A stretch of DNA of 12,533 nt from an uncultured Lachnospiraceae bacterium (GCA_910587905.1 CAJUOF010000043.1:1-12533), one strand, 5' to 3'. Counted from the first letter of the stretch, positions 1 to 6,731 are shown. Program-made: numbers and translations. The notes: generated from the sequence alone by a model not told the origin.

Positions 1-49
1 ACGAGATTCGGTTACGTGACTGGAGTTCAGACGTGTGCTCTTCCGATCT
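1..49. other. Illumina adapter contamination (P7 tail, 8-nt index, Read-2 primer site)
   Basis: Bases 1-7 match the 3' end of the P7 flow-cell primer, bases 8-15 (tcggttac) look like an 8-nt sample index, and bases 16-49 match the TruSeq Read-2 adapter, ending in the familiar GCTCTTCCGATCT at 37-49. Genomic sequence therefore begins at about base 50. Read on the minus strand, the adapter extends the recQ frame into the residues IGRAHV, which are adapter-derived and not protein. This is a library artefact left at the contig end by incomplete trimming. Confidence 0.97.
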
Positions 50-248
50 GCGAGATTAACGGTGAGATCACAAGGGTGACGCCGGGAAGGAGCATCGCCG
101 GCACCTGATAACACAGAGATTTCCCCGCCCCCGTCGGCATAATGGCCAGGGCGTCCCTCCCCGACAGAATGGAATCCACAATTTCCTTCTGCCCCTTCCG
201 GAAGGAGTCATATCCAAAATACGTTTTTAAGACTTCTGCTGCATTCAT
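50..248 (-). CDS. recQ: RecQ-family ATP-dependent DNA helicase, N-terminal fragment (3' part missing at contig end)
   Basis: RecQ is a superfamily 2 3'-5' DNA helicase acting in recombination and fork repair. Only about the first 66 residues are genuine. They hold the RecQ Q-motif region FGYDSFRKGQ (residues 11-20), the Walker A motif MPTGAGKS (37-44, with K43 as the ATP-binding lysine) followed by LCYQVPA, and the start of motif Ia, LVISPLIS (59-66). After residue 66 the frame runs into Illumina adapter, so the helicase body, the zinc-binding/RQC region and any HRDC domain are absent because the assembly ends, not because the gene is mutated. The ATG at 246-248 has a GGGGAG ribosome-binding site about 7 nt upstream. 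It lies downstream of the DUF1934 terminator, so it probably has its own promoter or depends on read-through. Other superfamily 2 helicases are possible in principle, but the Q-motif/Walker A pairing is typical of RecQ. Confidence 0.9.
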
Positions 249-286
249 AAAAATCTCCCCATTCTACCTTGCGGGCAAAGGAACGG

Positions 287-319
287 AAAAAAACGGGTGG
301 CAGTTTCTTCCTGTCACCC
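287..319 (-). terminator. Intrinsic terminator after the DUF1934 gene
   Basis: On the minus strand GGGTGACAG (plus 311-319) pairs with CTGCCACCC (plus 295-303) around a 7-nt loop, with one A/C mismatch. The 3' arm is followed by G and seven T residues (plus 287-293). The upstream arm overlaps the DUF1934 stop codon (TGA at 314-316), so the hairpin starts where translation ends. It probably closes the ddl-murI-DUF1934 transcript before recQ. Confidence 0.8.
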
Positions 320-760
320 CAGCTTCACCTCACATACATCCCTCGACTCAACGCGAATCTCCACTTCACAATCCGCCATATGCTGGTAATCCACCTCCAA
401 CCGGTAATCCAGCTTAAGGCAAATCCGGTCCTCTTCCTCCAAAAGCTCCATGTGATTGGTCTCCAATCCCACCATCAGCTTCCCATAGGGCATGTCATAA
501 TAAGAAAGCGTCTTCTTGTGAAGGTCAAACACCATGTGGATGCTGGACTCGCCGCTTTTCAAAACCTCGGCTCCACCGTCATAGAGCTTGATGGTATTCT
601 TCGACTTCTGCCTCCCGCTCTCGGAAAGCTCCTCGTAGATCACATAGTGCTTCCCGTTCTTGTAATAATACTGCCCTGTGGTGATGAGCTGAAGCTGGTC
701 GTCGTCCACACTGCCTCCCGTCTGATGGCTGCCCATAAATAAAATTACATCCTTCTGCAT
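314..760 (-). CDS. DUF1934 (YwiB-like) domain protein
   Basis: A 148-residue soluble protein with no signal peptide or membrane segment. It resembles the DUF1934/YwiB family, small proteins predicted to form a calycin-like beta-barrel. Recognisable features are the short acidic opening ending in QLITTGQYYYKNGKHYVIYEE, then alternating beta-strand segments such as TIKLYDGG and SIHMVFDLHKK, and a C-terminal strand pair (KLDYRLEVDYQHM, VEIRVESRD). No enzymatic motif is visible and the function is unknown. The ATG at 758-760 follows GGGAGG at 7-8 nt spacing. It lies 46 bp after murI on the same strand and ahead of an intrinsic terminator, so it is probably the last gene of the ddl-murI transcript. 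Family members in Firmicutes often sit beside argS or cell-wall genes, but that does not give a role. Confidence 0.85.
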   Translation of the reverse strand: MQKDVILFMGSHQTGGSVDDDQLQLITTGQYYYKNGKHYVIYEELSESGRQKSKNTIKLYDGGAEVLKSGESSIHMVFDLHKKTLSYYDMPYGKLMVGLETNHMELLEEEDRICLKLDYRLEVDYQHMADCEVEIRVESRDVCEVKLG

Positions 761-806
761 CTCATTCCCTCCCGGAACTTATCTGTCTCACATTTTCCCA
801 GCCCTC

Positions 807-1640
807 TTAACCGTCTGCCTCGAACTTTTCGATGTCAATCTGCCGGACCTGTTCAATGTCATAGGGCAAAATCGAATTCGCAAAGCTGCAGAATTTTTCC
901 GCCGCATCACTGACAAAAAATTCATATTTTTCTCCTGCCCGGCCCACATCCTCCCCGCAGGAAAGCCCTTCCCGGGTCAGAAGCTCCCGAAGCTCCATAG
1001 CCACCTCATAAGCCGGATTCACAAGGGTCACGTCCTCCCCGGCAATTTTGTGAAAGGTGGAGCGCAGCAGCGGATAATGCGTACATCCCAGGATCAGTGT
1101 GTCAATGGATTTATACTGTAAATCTTTTAAGTATCGGCGGACGACCTCCTCGGTGATGGTATCGTGAAGCCATCCCTCCTCTGCCAGAGATACGAGGAGC
1201 GGACAGGCTTTGCCGTAAACCTTTGCCTTTTCATTATACCGTCTCAGCGCCTTCTCGTACATGCCGCTCTCAATGGTAGCCGTGGTTCCGACCACCCCAA
1301 TCCGGTAATTCTCCGTGACACTCCCCGCCACCCTGGCGGCCGCATCGATCACACCGATCACCGGAAGGGCCAATTCCATCTGTATCTCCTCCAGTGCACA
1401 GGCCGTCGCCGTATTGCAGGCAATCACGATGGCTTTCACATGTTTCGTCTCCAGAAAGCGGACGATCTGCCTGGAAAACCGAATGACCGTATTCTTGGAC
1501 TTGGTCCCATAGGGAAGCCTGGCCGTATCTCCAAAGTAAACCATCCGTTCCTCCGGAAGCTGACGCATGATCTCCCTGGCCACGGTCAGTCCCCCCACGC
1601 CGGAATCAAAAACCCCAATGGGTGCATTGCTCCCCGCCAT
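807..1640 (-). CDS. murI: Glutamate racemase
   Basis: MurI interconverts L- and D-glutamate in the cytoplasm without a cofactor, supplying the D-Glu that MurD adds to peptidoglycan precursors. The 277-residue length is normal. The N-terminal motif IGVFDSGVGGLTV (8-20) and FGDTARLPYG (36-45) are family signatures. The two catalytic cysteines are visible at C75 in VIACNTATA and at C186 in LILGCTHYPLL. The start codon directly abuts the ddl stop codon (minus-strand TAAATG), with an AAGGAG ribosome-binding site inside the ddl 3' end, so translation is probably coupled to ddl. Some family members also inhibit DNA gyrase, but nothing here shows that. Confidence 0.97.
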   Translation of the reverse strand: MAGSNAPIGVFDSGVGGLTVAREIMRQLPEERMVYFGDTARLPYGTKSKNTVIRFSRQIVRFLETKHVKAIVIACNTATACALEEIQMELALPVIGVIDAAARVAGSVTENYRIGVVGTTATIESGMYEKALRRYNEKAKVYGKACPLLVSLAEEGWLHDTITEEVVRRYLKDLQYKSIDTLILGCTHYPLLRSTFHKIAGEDVTLVNPAYEVAMELRELLTREGLSCGEDVGRAGEKYEFFVSDAAEKFCSFANSILPYDIEQVRQIDIEKFEADG

Positions 1641-2702
1641 TTACTGCTCCTTCCTGGAAAACGCCATCTGAATCAGCCGCTCTACCAATTCCGGCTTCGG
1701 AACGCCCCTGTGCTCCCAGAGCATGGGATACATACTGATGGCCGTAAAGCCGGGCAGAGTGTTGATCTCGTTGAACACCACCTGGTTTTCGTCTCTCGTC
1801 ACAAAAAAGTCCACTCTTGCAAGGCCAAAACCGTCCACCGCCTGGAAAATCCGAACTGCATCCCGACGAATTTCTTCCACCGTCTCTTCCGGAAGATTGG
1901 GATCCAGCACTGTCTTCGATTCCGCGTTGTGATACTTCGCCTCGTAATCATAAAAATCGGCTGCTGCCAGGATCTCGCCCACCCCGGACGCCTCTGTCTT
2001 GCCACCGCCAAGAACTGCACATTCGATCTCCCGTCCCACAATGGTCTCCTCCACCAGGATCTTCCGGTCATGCTCTGCCGCCTCCAACAATCCGGACACC
2101 AGCATTTCTCTGTTTTCTGCCTTGGAAACTCCCTTGGACGAGCCCGCATTGCAGGGTTTGATAAATACCGGGTAGGAAAGCTTCTCCTCCACCCGCGCCG
2201 TCAACTCCTGCAAATCGGACAGTTCTTCCTTCCTCACTGCCACGTAAGCCGCCTGCCGGATATCCAGTCGGTCCACCACCAGCTTCGTATAATATTTATC
2301 CATAGAAATGGCAGAAGCCAATACATTGCAGCCCACATAGGGAATCTGTGACAATTCCAGAAGTCCCTGGATGGTTCCGTCCTCCCCGTAAAGCCCGTGG
2401 AGTACCGGGATTGCCACGTCAATATGCCGGACACTTACCCGCTCTCCATCCAAAACCAGCAGGCCATGATGCTTTGCATCAGGGGAAAGTACTGCCCGGA
2501 CAGAGCCTTTCCTCCATGCACCGGAAGGAATCTCCCCCACACTGTCCGTGAGAAGCCATTCCCCTTCTTCGGTAATGCCAACAAGTACCACATCATAGTG
2601 ATCCCGATCAATGCTTCCGATCACATTGACTGCCGACAGGCAGGAAATCTCATGCTCGGATGACTGTCCTCCAAAAAATACCGCCACCGTCTGTTTTGCC
2701 AT
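1641..2702 (-). CDS. ddl: D-alanine--D-alanine ligase
   Basis: Ddl joins two D-alanines with ATP to make the D-Ala-D-Ala terminus of peptidoglycan precursors. This is a full-length ATP-grasp enzyme of 353 residues. Visible motifs are FFGGQSSEHEIS (9-20), the substrate-loop HGLYGEDG (102-109), the ATP-grasp segment PVFIKPCNAGSSKGVSKA (178-195), and the Mg/ATP end of the site with RVDFF (296-300) and NEINTLPGFT (311-320). The omega-loop reads YDYEAKY (251-257). The tyrosine and lysine here are typical of D-Ala-D-Ala ligases rather than Van-type D-Ala-D-Lac enzymes, so I expect ordinary vancomycin-sensitive chemistry; this is inferred from motif recall. ATG at 2700-2702 follows a GAGG ribosome-binding site. 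It is the first gene of the ddl-murI-DUF1934 transcript. Confidence 0.96.
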   Translation of the reverse strand: MAKQTVAVFFGGQSSEHEISCLSAVNVIGSIDRDHYDVVLVGITEEGEWLLTDSVGEIPSGAWRKGSVRAVLSPDAKHHGLLVLDGERVSVRHIDVAIPVLHGLYGEDGTIQGLLELSQIPYVGCNVLASAISMDKYYTKLVVDRLDIRQAAYVAVRKEELSDLQELTARVEEKLSYPVFIKPCNAGSSKGVSKAENREMLVSGLLEAAEHDRKILVEETIVGREIECAVLGGGKTEASGVGEILAAADFYDYEAKYHNAESKTVLDPNLPEETVEEIRRDAVRIFQAVDGFGLARVDFFVTRDENQVVFNEINTLPGFTAISMYPMLWEHRGVPKPELVERLIQMAFSRKEQ

Positions 2703-2752
2703 TGGAACGCCCTCTTTCTATGGTTTTCTCCTATTTTTTCAAACTCCCTCTC

Positions 2753-2781
2753 ATTGTACCTTTCTTTCCGTATTTCTTCAA
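2753..2781 (-). promoter_or_regulatory. Sigma-A promoter for ddl-murI-DUF1934
   Basis: On the minus strand TTGAAG (plus 2776-2781) and TACAAT (plus 2753-2758) are separated by exactly 17 bp. Each hexamer differs from consensus by one or two bases. The -10 box ends about 50 bp upstream of the ddl start, leaving a short leader. No operator or riboswitch-like fold is evident in the leader. Confidence 0.75.
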
Positions 2782-2791
2782 TGTTAAATTG

Positions 2792-2819
2792 TTATAAATT
2801 CCAAAAATGGGGAACACTC
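2792..2819 (+). promoter_or_regulatory. Possible sigma-F promoter for spoIIR
   Basis: GGGAACACTC at 2810-2819 fits the sigma-F -10 pattern GGnnAnAnT at all fixed positions, and TTATA at 2792-2796 matches four of five bases of the GYATA-type -35 box. The 13-bp spacer is one to three bases shorter than usual, which lowers confidence. spoIIR is a forespore sigma-F target in Bacillus and Clostridia. A start site just downstream would place the ATG at 2807 outside the transcript and favours translation from 2855. Confidence 0.45.
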
Positions 2820-2854
2820 TTCCTATACCAGTTTACATAAAGGAGTATGAAAAT

Positions 2855-3490
2855 ATGAAAAAAGAACGGATCATCCTAGGTTTTCTTCTGGCCCTGCTCT
2901 GTGTGGGGGCCATTTCCCTGTGGCTCTCCACCGACCGGGCAGTGCGCGCTGTCCACGAGGACCTGACCGGCCACATTTTGCGATTCCACGTTCTCGCCAA
3001 CAGTGATTCCGAGGAAGACCAGGCACTCAAGCTTTCTGTCAAAGCTGCCGTCCTGGATTATTTAGAAACGGCGCTCCCGGAGGATGCCGATCTCGCCTCC
3101 ACCAAAGCCTTTCTCTCTGCCCACGAAGCGGATATAAAAAAAATCGCCGAAGATCTCATCGATTCGGCCGGTTTTGATTACTCTGTTTCTCTCTCCCTGG
3201 AACCCTGGTATTTCCCGACCAAGGCTTATGGGGACCTAACCTTCCCCTGCGGCACCTATGAAGCCTTTCGCATTATCATCGGGGACGGAGACGGCAAAAA
3301 CTGGTGGTGTATCCTCTACCCTTCCCTCTGCTTCGTTGACGTTGCCTCCGGCGTCGTGCCGGAGGATTCCAAAGAAGAGCTTAAGACCATCCTCGACGAG
3401 GACACTTACGAAACCCTGCTGCCTGCCGAAAAGGATACCAAGCCACAGATCCGTTTTCGCCTGGCCGAATGGCTGACAGAACTATTTTGA
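2855..3490 (+). CDS. spoIIR: Stage II sporulation protein R (SpoIIR)
   Basis: SpoIIR is made in the forespore under sigma-F, exported, and signals activation of SpoIIGA, the membrane protease that processes pro-sigma-E in the mother cell. The protein is 211 residues from the chosen start. A membrane/signal segment spans about residues 6-24 (IILGFLLALLCVGAISLWL). It is followed by the family signatures RFHVLANSDSEEDQ (43-56), YGDLTFPCGTYEAFRIIIG (125-143) and NWWCILYPSLCFVD (149-162). A longer frame opens at 2807, but the start at 2855 is preferred: it has AAAGGAG at 2839-2845, places the signal segment at the N-terminus, and lies downstream of the candidate sigma-F promoter. The gene is divergent from ddl and convergent with the GntR gene. 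It is the clearest marker that the organism is a spore former. Confidence 0.94.
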   Translation: MKKERIILGFLLALLCVGAISLWLSTDRAVRAVHEDLTGHILRFHVLANSDSEEDQALKLSVKAAVLDYLETALPEDADLASTKAFLSAHEADIKKIAEDLIDSAGFDYSVSLSLEPWYFPTKAYGDLTFPCGTYEAFRIIIGDGDGKNWWCILYPSLCFVDVASGVVPEDSKEELKTILDEDTYETLLPAEKDTKPQIRFRLAEWLTELF

Positions 3491-3522
3491 CCACGCTCCC
3501 CATCCCGCTCTTCATTTGCCCC

Positions 3523-4200
3523 TTAAGACTCCTCGCGCGCCTTAATATGCTTCCCTATGGTGATTTCCTGCTTATTGATGTGGTTCCGAATGGTCCTCCT
3601 GGTTGCCTCCACATCTCTCGCAGCCAGAGCGCACATAATTTCCTGATGCTCCTGTACTAGAATTTTTCTCTGGGAGCGATCTTTGATATGCTCGATCCGA
3701 TATCGGTACATCTGTTCCCGCAGATGATTGACCATCTGGATCAGCCGGTCATTCTCCGTCGCCTGGTAAATCAGACCATGAAACGCCTCGTCCGCTTGAG
3801 CGATTGTCGTAATGTCGTCGCTTCCCAGCACGGAGATAAACTTATGGTTCGCTTTCTCGAGCTGCTTCAACTCTTCGTCCGTCATACGCTTACAGGCCAA
3901 CTCTCCGGCCAGCTCCTCAAGGGCTCTCCGAACCTCCAGCACATCCCGCAGATTCTTTCCGGAGATATGAGCCACCTCAGCGCCCTTTCTGGGAATCATG
4001 ACTACTAAGCCTTCCAGCTCCAATTTGCGAATTGCCTCCCTCACAGGAGTACGGCTGACTCCCATCTTCTCTGCCAGCTGAATTTCCATCAATCTCTGTC
4101 CCGGAACCAGCTCTCCCCGAAGGATCGCTCTCCTCAGAGTATTAAACACCACCTCCCGCAAGGGAAGGTATTCATTTTCCTTCACTCTCCATGCGTCCAT
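3523..4200 (-). CDS. GntR-family transcriptional regulator, FCD (FadR/VanR-type) subfamily
   Basis: A 225-residue DNA-binding regulator. Residues 12-76 form the GntR winged helix, with the recognition region LAEKMGVSRTPVREAIRKLE. Residues about 82-215 form an all-helical FCD ligand domain. The residues that usually bind a metal ion in FCD domains appear in place: D137 and H141 in ADEAFH, H185 in EHQEI and H207 in RNHI, so a metal-dependent organic-acid-type effector is plausible. Its ATG lies 3 bp after the ispE stop codon, with GGAGG inside the ispE end, so it is probably cotranscribed with ispE. Regulators of this family normally sit beside a catabolic or transport operon, and none is present here, so the target and ligand cannot be named. 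The two convergent stop codons with spoIIR are 32 bp apart and no terminator is visible between them. Confidence 0.9.
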   Translation of the reverse strand: MDAWRVKENEYLPLREVVFNTLRRAILRGELVPGQRLMEIQLAEKMGVSRTPVREAIRKLELEGLVVMIPRKGAEVAHISGKNLRDVLEVRRALEELAGELACKRMTDEELKQLEKANHKFISVLGSDDITTIAQADEAFHGLIYQATENDRLIQMVNHLREQMYRYRIEHIKDRSQRKILVQEHQEIMCALAARDVEATRRTIRNHINKQEITIGKHIKAREES

Positions 4201-4203
4201 CTC

Positions 4204-5091
4204 CTACCTCCGATTGCCTCCGTCCACATGAAACGGCCTTGCCATATAAACCTGTCTGGCTAAGCCGCCGTCCCGTATCTTTGTCTCGGCCTTTAAAGCC
4301 GCTTCCCGTTCCGTAAAGATCCCGAATACCGTTGGCCCGCTCCCGCTCATAAGTGCCTCCAACGCCCCGGACGCTTTCATCTGATCCTTAATCTCCTGAA
4401 TTTGAGGATGTGCCGGTATCGTCACAGTCTCCAGCACATTTCCCATGCAGGAAGCAATCGCTGCCAAATCCCTTTCCTCCAGTCCTCTCTGGATTCCGTC
4501 AATATCCGGGTGAAACGGAAGACTGTCCGCCTTCAAATTTCCATATACAAATTTGGTGGAAACATTAATCGGCGGTTTCGCCAGAAGAAGGAAACACTCC
4601 GGCATAGAAGGAAGCCGGCGCAGCTTTTCACCGATTCCTTCCGCCAGAGCAGTTCCCCTCATAATGCAGTAGGGAATGTCCGCCCCCAACTTCATGCCCC
4701 GCTCCATGAGCTGTCTCTTGGAAAGGCCCAGCCGGAACATCCGGTTCATGCCCACCAGGACAGCCGCCGCATCACTGCTGCCTCCGGCCATGCCGGCCGA
4801 CACCGGTATCTTCTTATATAAAGAAATGGAAACGCCCTCCTCAACGCCAAACTCATCCATCAAAAGCTTTGCCGCCCGATAGACCAGATTGTCCGGCCCC
4901 GTGGGAAGAAAAGGCAGGTTTGTCCGCACCCCGATCCCCGGCGTCCGCCTGATTCTGATTTTTACACTGTCATACAGGCTCACGTTCTGCATGACCATCC
5001 GCACTTCGTGATACCCATCCGGCCGTTTCCCAGTCACATCCAGGCCCAGGTTGATCTTTCCGTAGGCCCTCAGATTGATTTCGTCTCTCAT
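4204..5091 (-). CDS. ispE: 4-diphosphocytidyl-2-C-methyl-D-erythritol kinase
   Basis: IspE phosphorylates the 2-hydroxyl of CDP-methylerythritol with ATP, the fourth step of the MEP pathway to isoprenoids, in the cytoplasm. This is a GHMP kinase of normal length (295 residues). Seen are the N-terminal AYGKINLGLDV (9-19, with the substrate-site lysine K12), the glycine-rich ATP loop PVSAGMAGGSSDAAA (96-110), the catalytic aspartate D138 in GADIPY, and GHMP motif 3, SGSGPTVFGIF (249-259). The frame stays open upstream to 5166, but the ATG at 5089-5091 is chosen because the homologous N-terminus begins there. A GGAG ribosome-binding site lies 8-9 nt before it, and the longer version would run over the promoter. 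Confidence 0.95.
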   Translation of the reverse strand: MRDEINLRAYGKINLGLDVTGKRPDGYHEVRMVMQNVSLYDSVKIRIRRTPGIGVRTNLPFLPTGPDNLVYRAAKLLMDEFGVEEGVSISLYKKIPVSAGMAGGSSDAAAVLVGMNRMFRLGLSKRQLMERGMKLGADIPYCIMRGTALAEGIGEKLRRLPSMPECFLLLAKPPINVSTKFVYGNLKADSLPFHPDIDGIQRGLEERDLAAIASCMGNVLETVTIPAHPQIQEIKDQMKASGALEALMSGSGPTVFGIFTEREAALKAETKIRDGGLARQVYMARPFHVDGGNRR

Positions 5092-5121
5092 ATATTGTAC
5101 TCCGCAGTATTTTGTATCCAC

Positions 5122-5151
5122 AGTATAGCACATGTTTCCCCAAAAATACAA
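5122..5151 (-). promoter_or_regulatory. Sigma-A promoter with extended -10 for ispE-gntR
   Basis: On the minus strand the -10 box TATACT (plus 5122-5127) is preceded by TGC, an extended -10 motif, and lies 18 bp after a weak -35 TTGTAT (plus 5146-5151). The predicted transcript would start about 25 bp before the ispE ATG. Confidence 0.6.
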
Positions 5152-5193
5152 TGGATTTTGGAGCAAGCATCAAAAATAATCGGGGGTTGCGTA

Positions 5194-5277
5194 GGTCATG
5201 GCGCAGATATTGTCCAACACAAACCCGACTTCAAACACGCCGACGGTTTGCTTTTGGAAAATATCTGCGCCACGACC
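5194..5277. repeat. Complete 84-bp palindromic repeat unit (long hairpin)
   Basis: Arms of 24 nt at 5194-5217 and 5254-5277 are inverted copies matching at 22 of 24 positions around a 36-nt centre. The longest uninterrupted match is TGGCGCAGATATT with its complement. One mismatch would be a G-U pair in minus-strand RNA but an A-C clash in plus-strand RNA, which fits a structure made from the minus strand, downstream of the amidohydrolase gene. This is the only copy in the array with both long arms. Confidence 0.8.
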
Positions 5278-5459
5278 CTCCGTCACTTTCTATTTACACC
5301 TGGCACAAACCCGACTTCAAACACGCCGACGGTTTGCTTTTGGAAAATATCTGTGCCACGACCCTCCGTCACTTTCTATTTCACCTGGCACAAGCCCAAC
5401 TTCAAGCGCTCCCACGATTCGCTTTTGGAAAATATCTGCGCCACGACCTGCTGCCCACA
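5218..5459 (-). repeat. Three tandem ~85-bp hairpin-forming repeats downstream of the amidohydrolase
   Basis: Three copies start at 5218, 5304 and 5389, giving periods of 86 and 85 bp. Copies 1 and 2 are nearly identical over their whole length, and copy 3 has diverged in the middle and tail. The block GCTTTTGGAAAATATCTG is shared by all three. Copies 2 and 3 open with TGGCACA and close with TGTGCCA or TGCGCCA, so each can form its own stem. The array fills the gap between the amidohydrolase stop codon and the ispE promoter. Long open frames on the plus strand here are a by-product of the repetition, with no ribosome-binding site or recognisable protein. The unit length and hairpins resemble REP- or MITE-type intergenic repeats, and the spacing is not that of a CRISPR array. 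Confidence 0.85.
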
Positions 5460-6731
5460 CTATTTCTTCTCCCGCTCCTTACGCAGCTTCTGGAACCGCC
5501 CGAACAGTCCGCCCTCCTGGGATGCCGATTTCTTTGCAGCCCCCTGCCCTTTCGCCTCCTGCTCCTTCCGGTTCACGTACTCCTGCACGTAGGCGAGATA
5601 CATCATGACGGAATTGGTCACGGCGTCCTCGTCGATGTTGAACTTCTCGTGGTGGTTGGGATAGGCACGTCCCATCTCCTCGTTGCCGGCGCCGATGAAG
5701 GCGAACGCTCCCGGTACCCGCTGCTGATACACGGAGAAATCCTCGCCCAGCATCATTTTTGGCACATCCAGGAACGCCTTCCGGTCAAATACCTCCGCCG
5801 CGCCGGAGAAGGCGATCTCCGCCACGTCCAGGTCGTTGTCCACCGCCGGGTGGGCGGAAAGATTGTATTCCACGTTGGCCGTCGCGTGATAGGTGGCGGC
5901 CGTCCCCATGGCCACCCGCTTGACCGCGTTCTTGATCCGCCTGCCCTCATCCCTGGAGAAGGTCCGGACCGTCCCTTCCAGAACCGCCGAGCCGGCGATG
6001 ACGTTCCGCACGGTCCCGCACTCCACGTGCCCGATGGTCACCACCGCCGAGTCGATGGGATTGGTCTCCCGGCTGACGATCTGCTGGAGATTCAGGATCA
6101 TTGCCGCCGCCGCCACCGTCGCGTCCACGCACTGCTGCGGCTTCCCGGCGTGCCCCTGCCGGCCCTTGATGGTAATTTTAAAATAATCGGATTCCGCCAT
6201 CCTGGGTCCCGGCTCGATGTTCACATAGCCCACCGGAATGTCCGCAAACACGTGAAGGCCGAAGATCTGCTCCACATGGTCCAGGTGTCCGGCTTCCAGG
6301 ATCATTTTGGCTCCCTTGGAAACCTCCTCGCCGGGCTGGAAGATCAGCTTCACCGTACAGTTCAGCTCATCCTCATGGGCCTTTAAAATCCTCGCCGCCC
6401 CCAACAGCGCCGCCGTGTGGGCGTCGTGCCCGCAGGCATGCATGACTCCCGGCACGCAGGACTTATACACGATGTCATTCTGCTCTTCCACCTTCAGGGC
6501 GTCGATGTCCGCGCGCAGTGCGATCACCGGCCCCCCCGAGCCAATCAACCCGATGACCCCCGTCTCCGCCACCGGAGTGACCGGAACACCGATCTCCGTG
6601 AGCTCCTCCTGAATCCGTTTCGACGTCTCCCATTCCTCCAGCGACAGCTCCGGGTGCTGGTGGAAATGCTTCCGCAGGTTTACCACGTAGCTGTGGAGCT
6701 CCTGCGCTTCTTTTCTGATCTCAATATTCAT
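5460..6731 (-). CDS. M20-family metallo-amidohydrolase (M20D, hippurate/IAA-amino-acid hydrolase-like)
   Basis: Members of this family hydrolyse N-acyl amino acids or related amides using two metal ions; the substrate here cannot be told from sequence. The 423-residue protein carries the M20D metal-site residues: HACGHDAH (98-105), PGEE (133-136), H160 in GLHVF, and the late histidine in NHHEKFNID (359-367). GRQGHAG (190-196) lies in the dimerisation domain. The fold should end near residue 388. After it comes a tail of about 35 residues rich in Lys, Arg, Glu, Gln and Gly, ending in RKEREKK, which is not needed for the enzyme core. There is no signal peptide. ATG at 6729-6731 lies 22 bp after the cyclophilin stop, with only a weak G-rich ribosome-binding site, so translation may depend on the upstream gene. 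Alternatives include N-acetyl-diaminopimelate deacetylase or aminobenzoyl-glutamate hydrolase-like roles. Confidence 0.92.
   Translation of the reverse strand: MNIEIRKEAQELHSYVVNLRKHFHQHPELSLEEWETSKRIQEELTEIGVPVTPVAETGVIGLIGSGGPVIALRADIDALKVEEQNDIVYKSCVPGVMHACGHDAHTAALLGAARILKAHEDELNCTVKLIFQPGEEVSKGAKMILEAGHLDHVEQIFGLHVFADIPVGYVNIEPGPRMAESDYFKITIKGRQGHAGKPQQCVDATVAAAAMILNLQQIVSRETNPIDSAVVTIGHVECGTVRNVIAGSAVLEGTVRTFSRDEGRRIKNAVKRVAMGTAATYHATANVEYNLSAHPAVDNDLDVAEIAFSGAAEVFDRKAFLDVPKMMLGEDFSVYQQRVPGAFAFIGAGNEEMGRAYPNHHEKFNIDEDAVTNSVMMYLAYVQEYVNRKEQEAKGQGAAKKSASQEGGLFGRFQKLRKEREKK

Noticed and set aside
1164..2351. 395-residue open frame on the plus strand opposite murI and ddl
   Set aside because: It runs antisense to two well-supported genes, has no recognisable domain, and is rich in His, Pro, Arg and Leu as expected from the complement of coding DNA.
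1641..2702. Van-type D-Ala-D-Lac ligase and vancomycin resistance
   Set aside because: The omega-loop YDYEAKY matches housekeeping D-Ala-D-Ala ligases, and there is no vanH, vanX or vanRS nearby.
5194..5459. Possible CRISPR array
   Set aside because: Units are about 85 bp, nearly identical throughout including would-be spacers, and only three in number; no cas genes are nearby.
5112..6386. 424-residue open frame on the plus strand through the repeat array and opposite the amidohydrolase
   Set aside because: The repeated segments come from the tandem DNA repeats and the rest is antisense to the M20 gene. There is no ribosome-binding site or domain.
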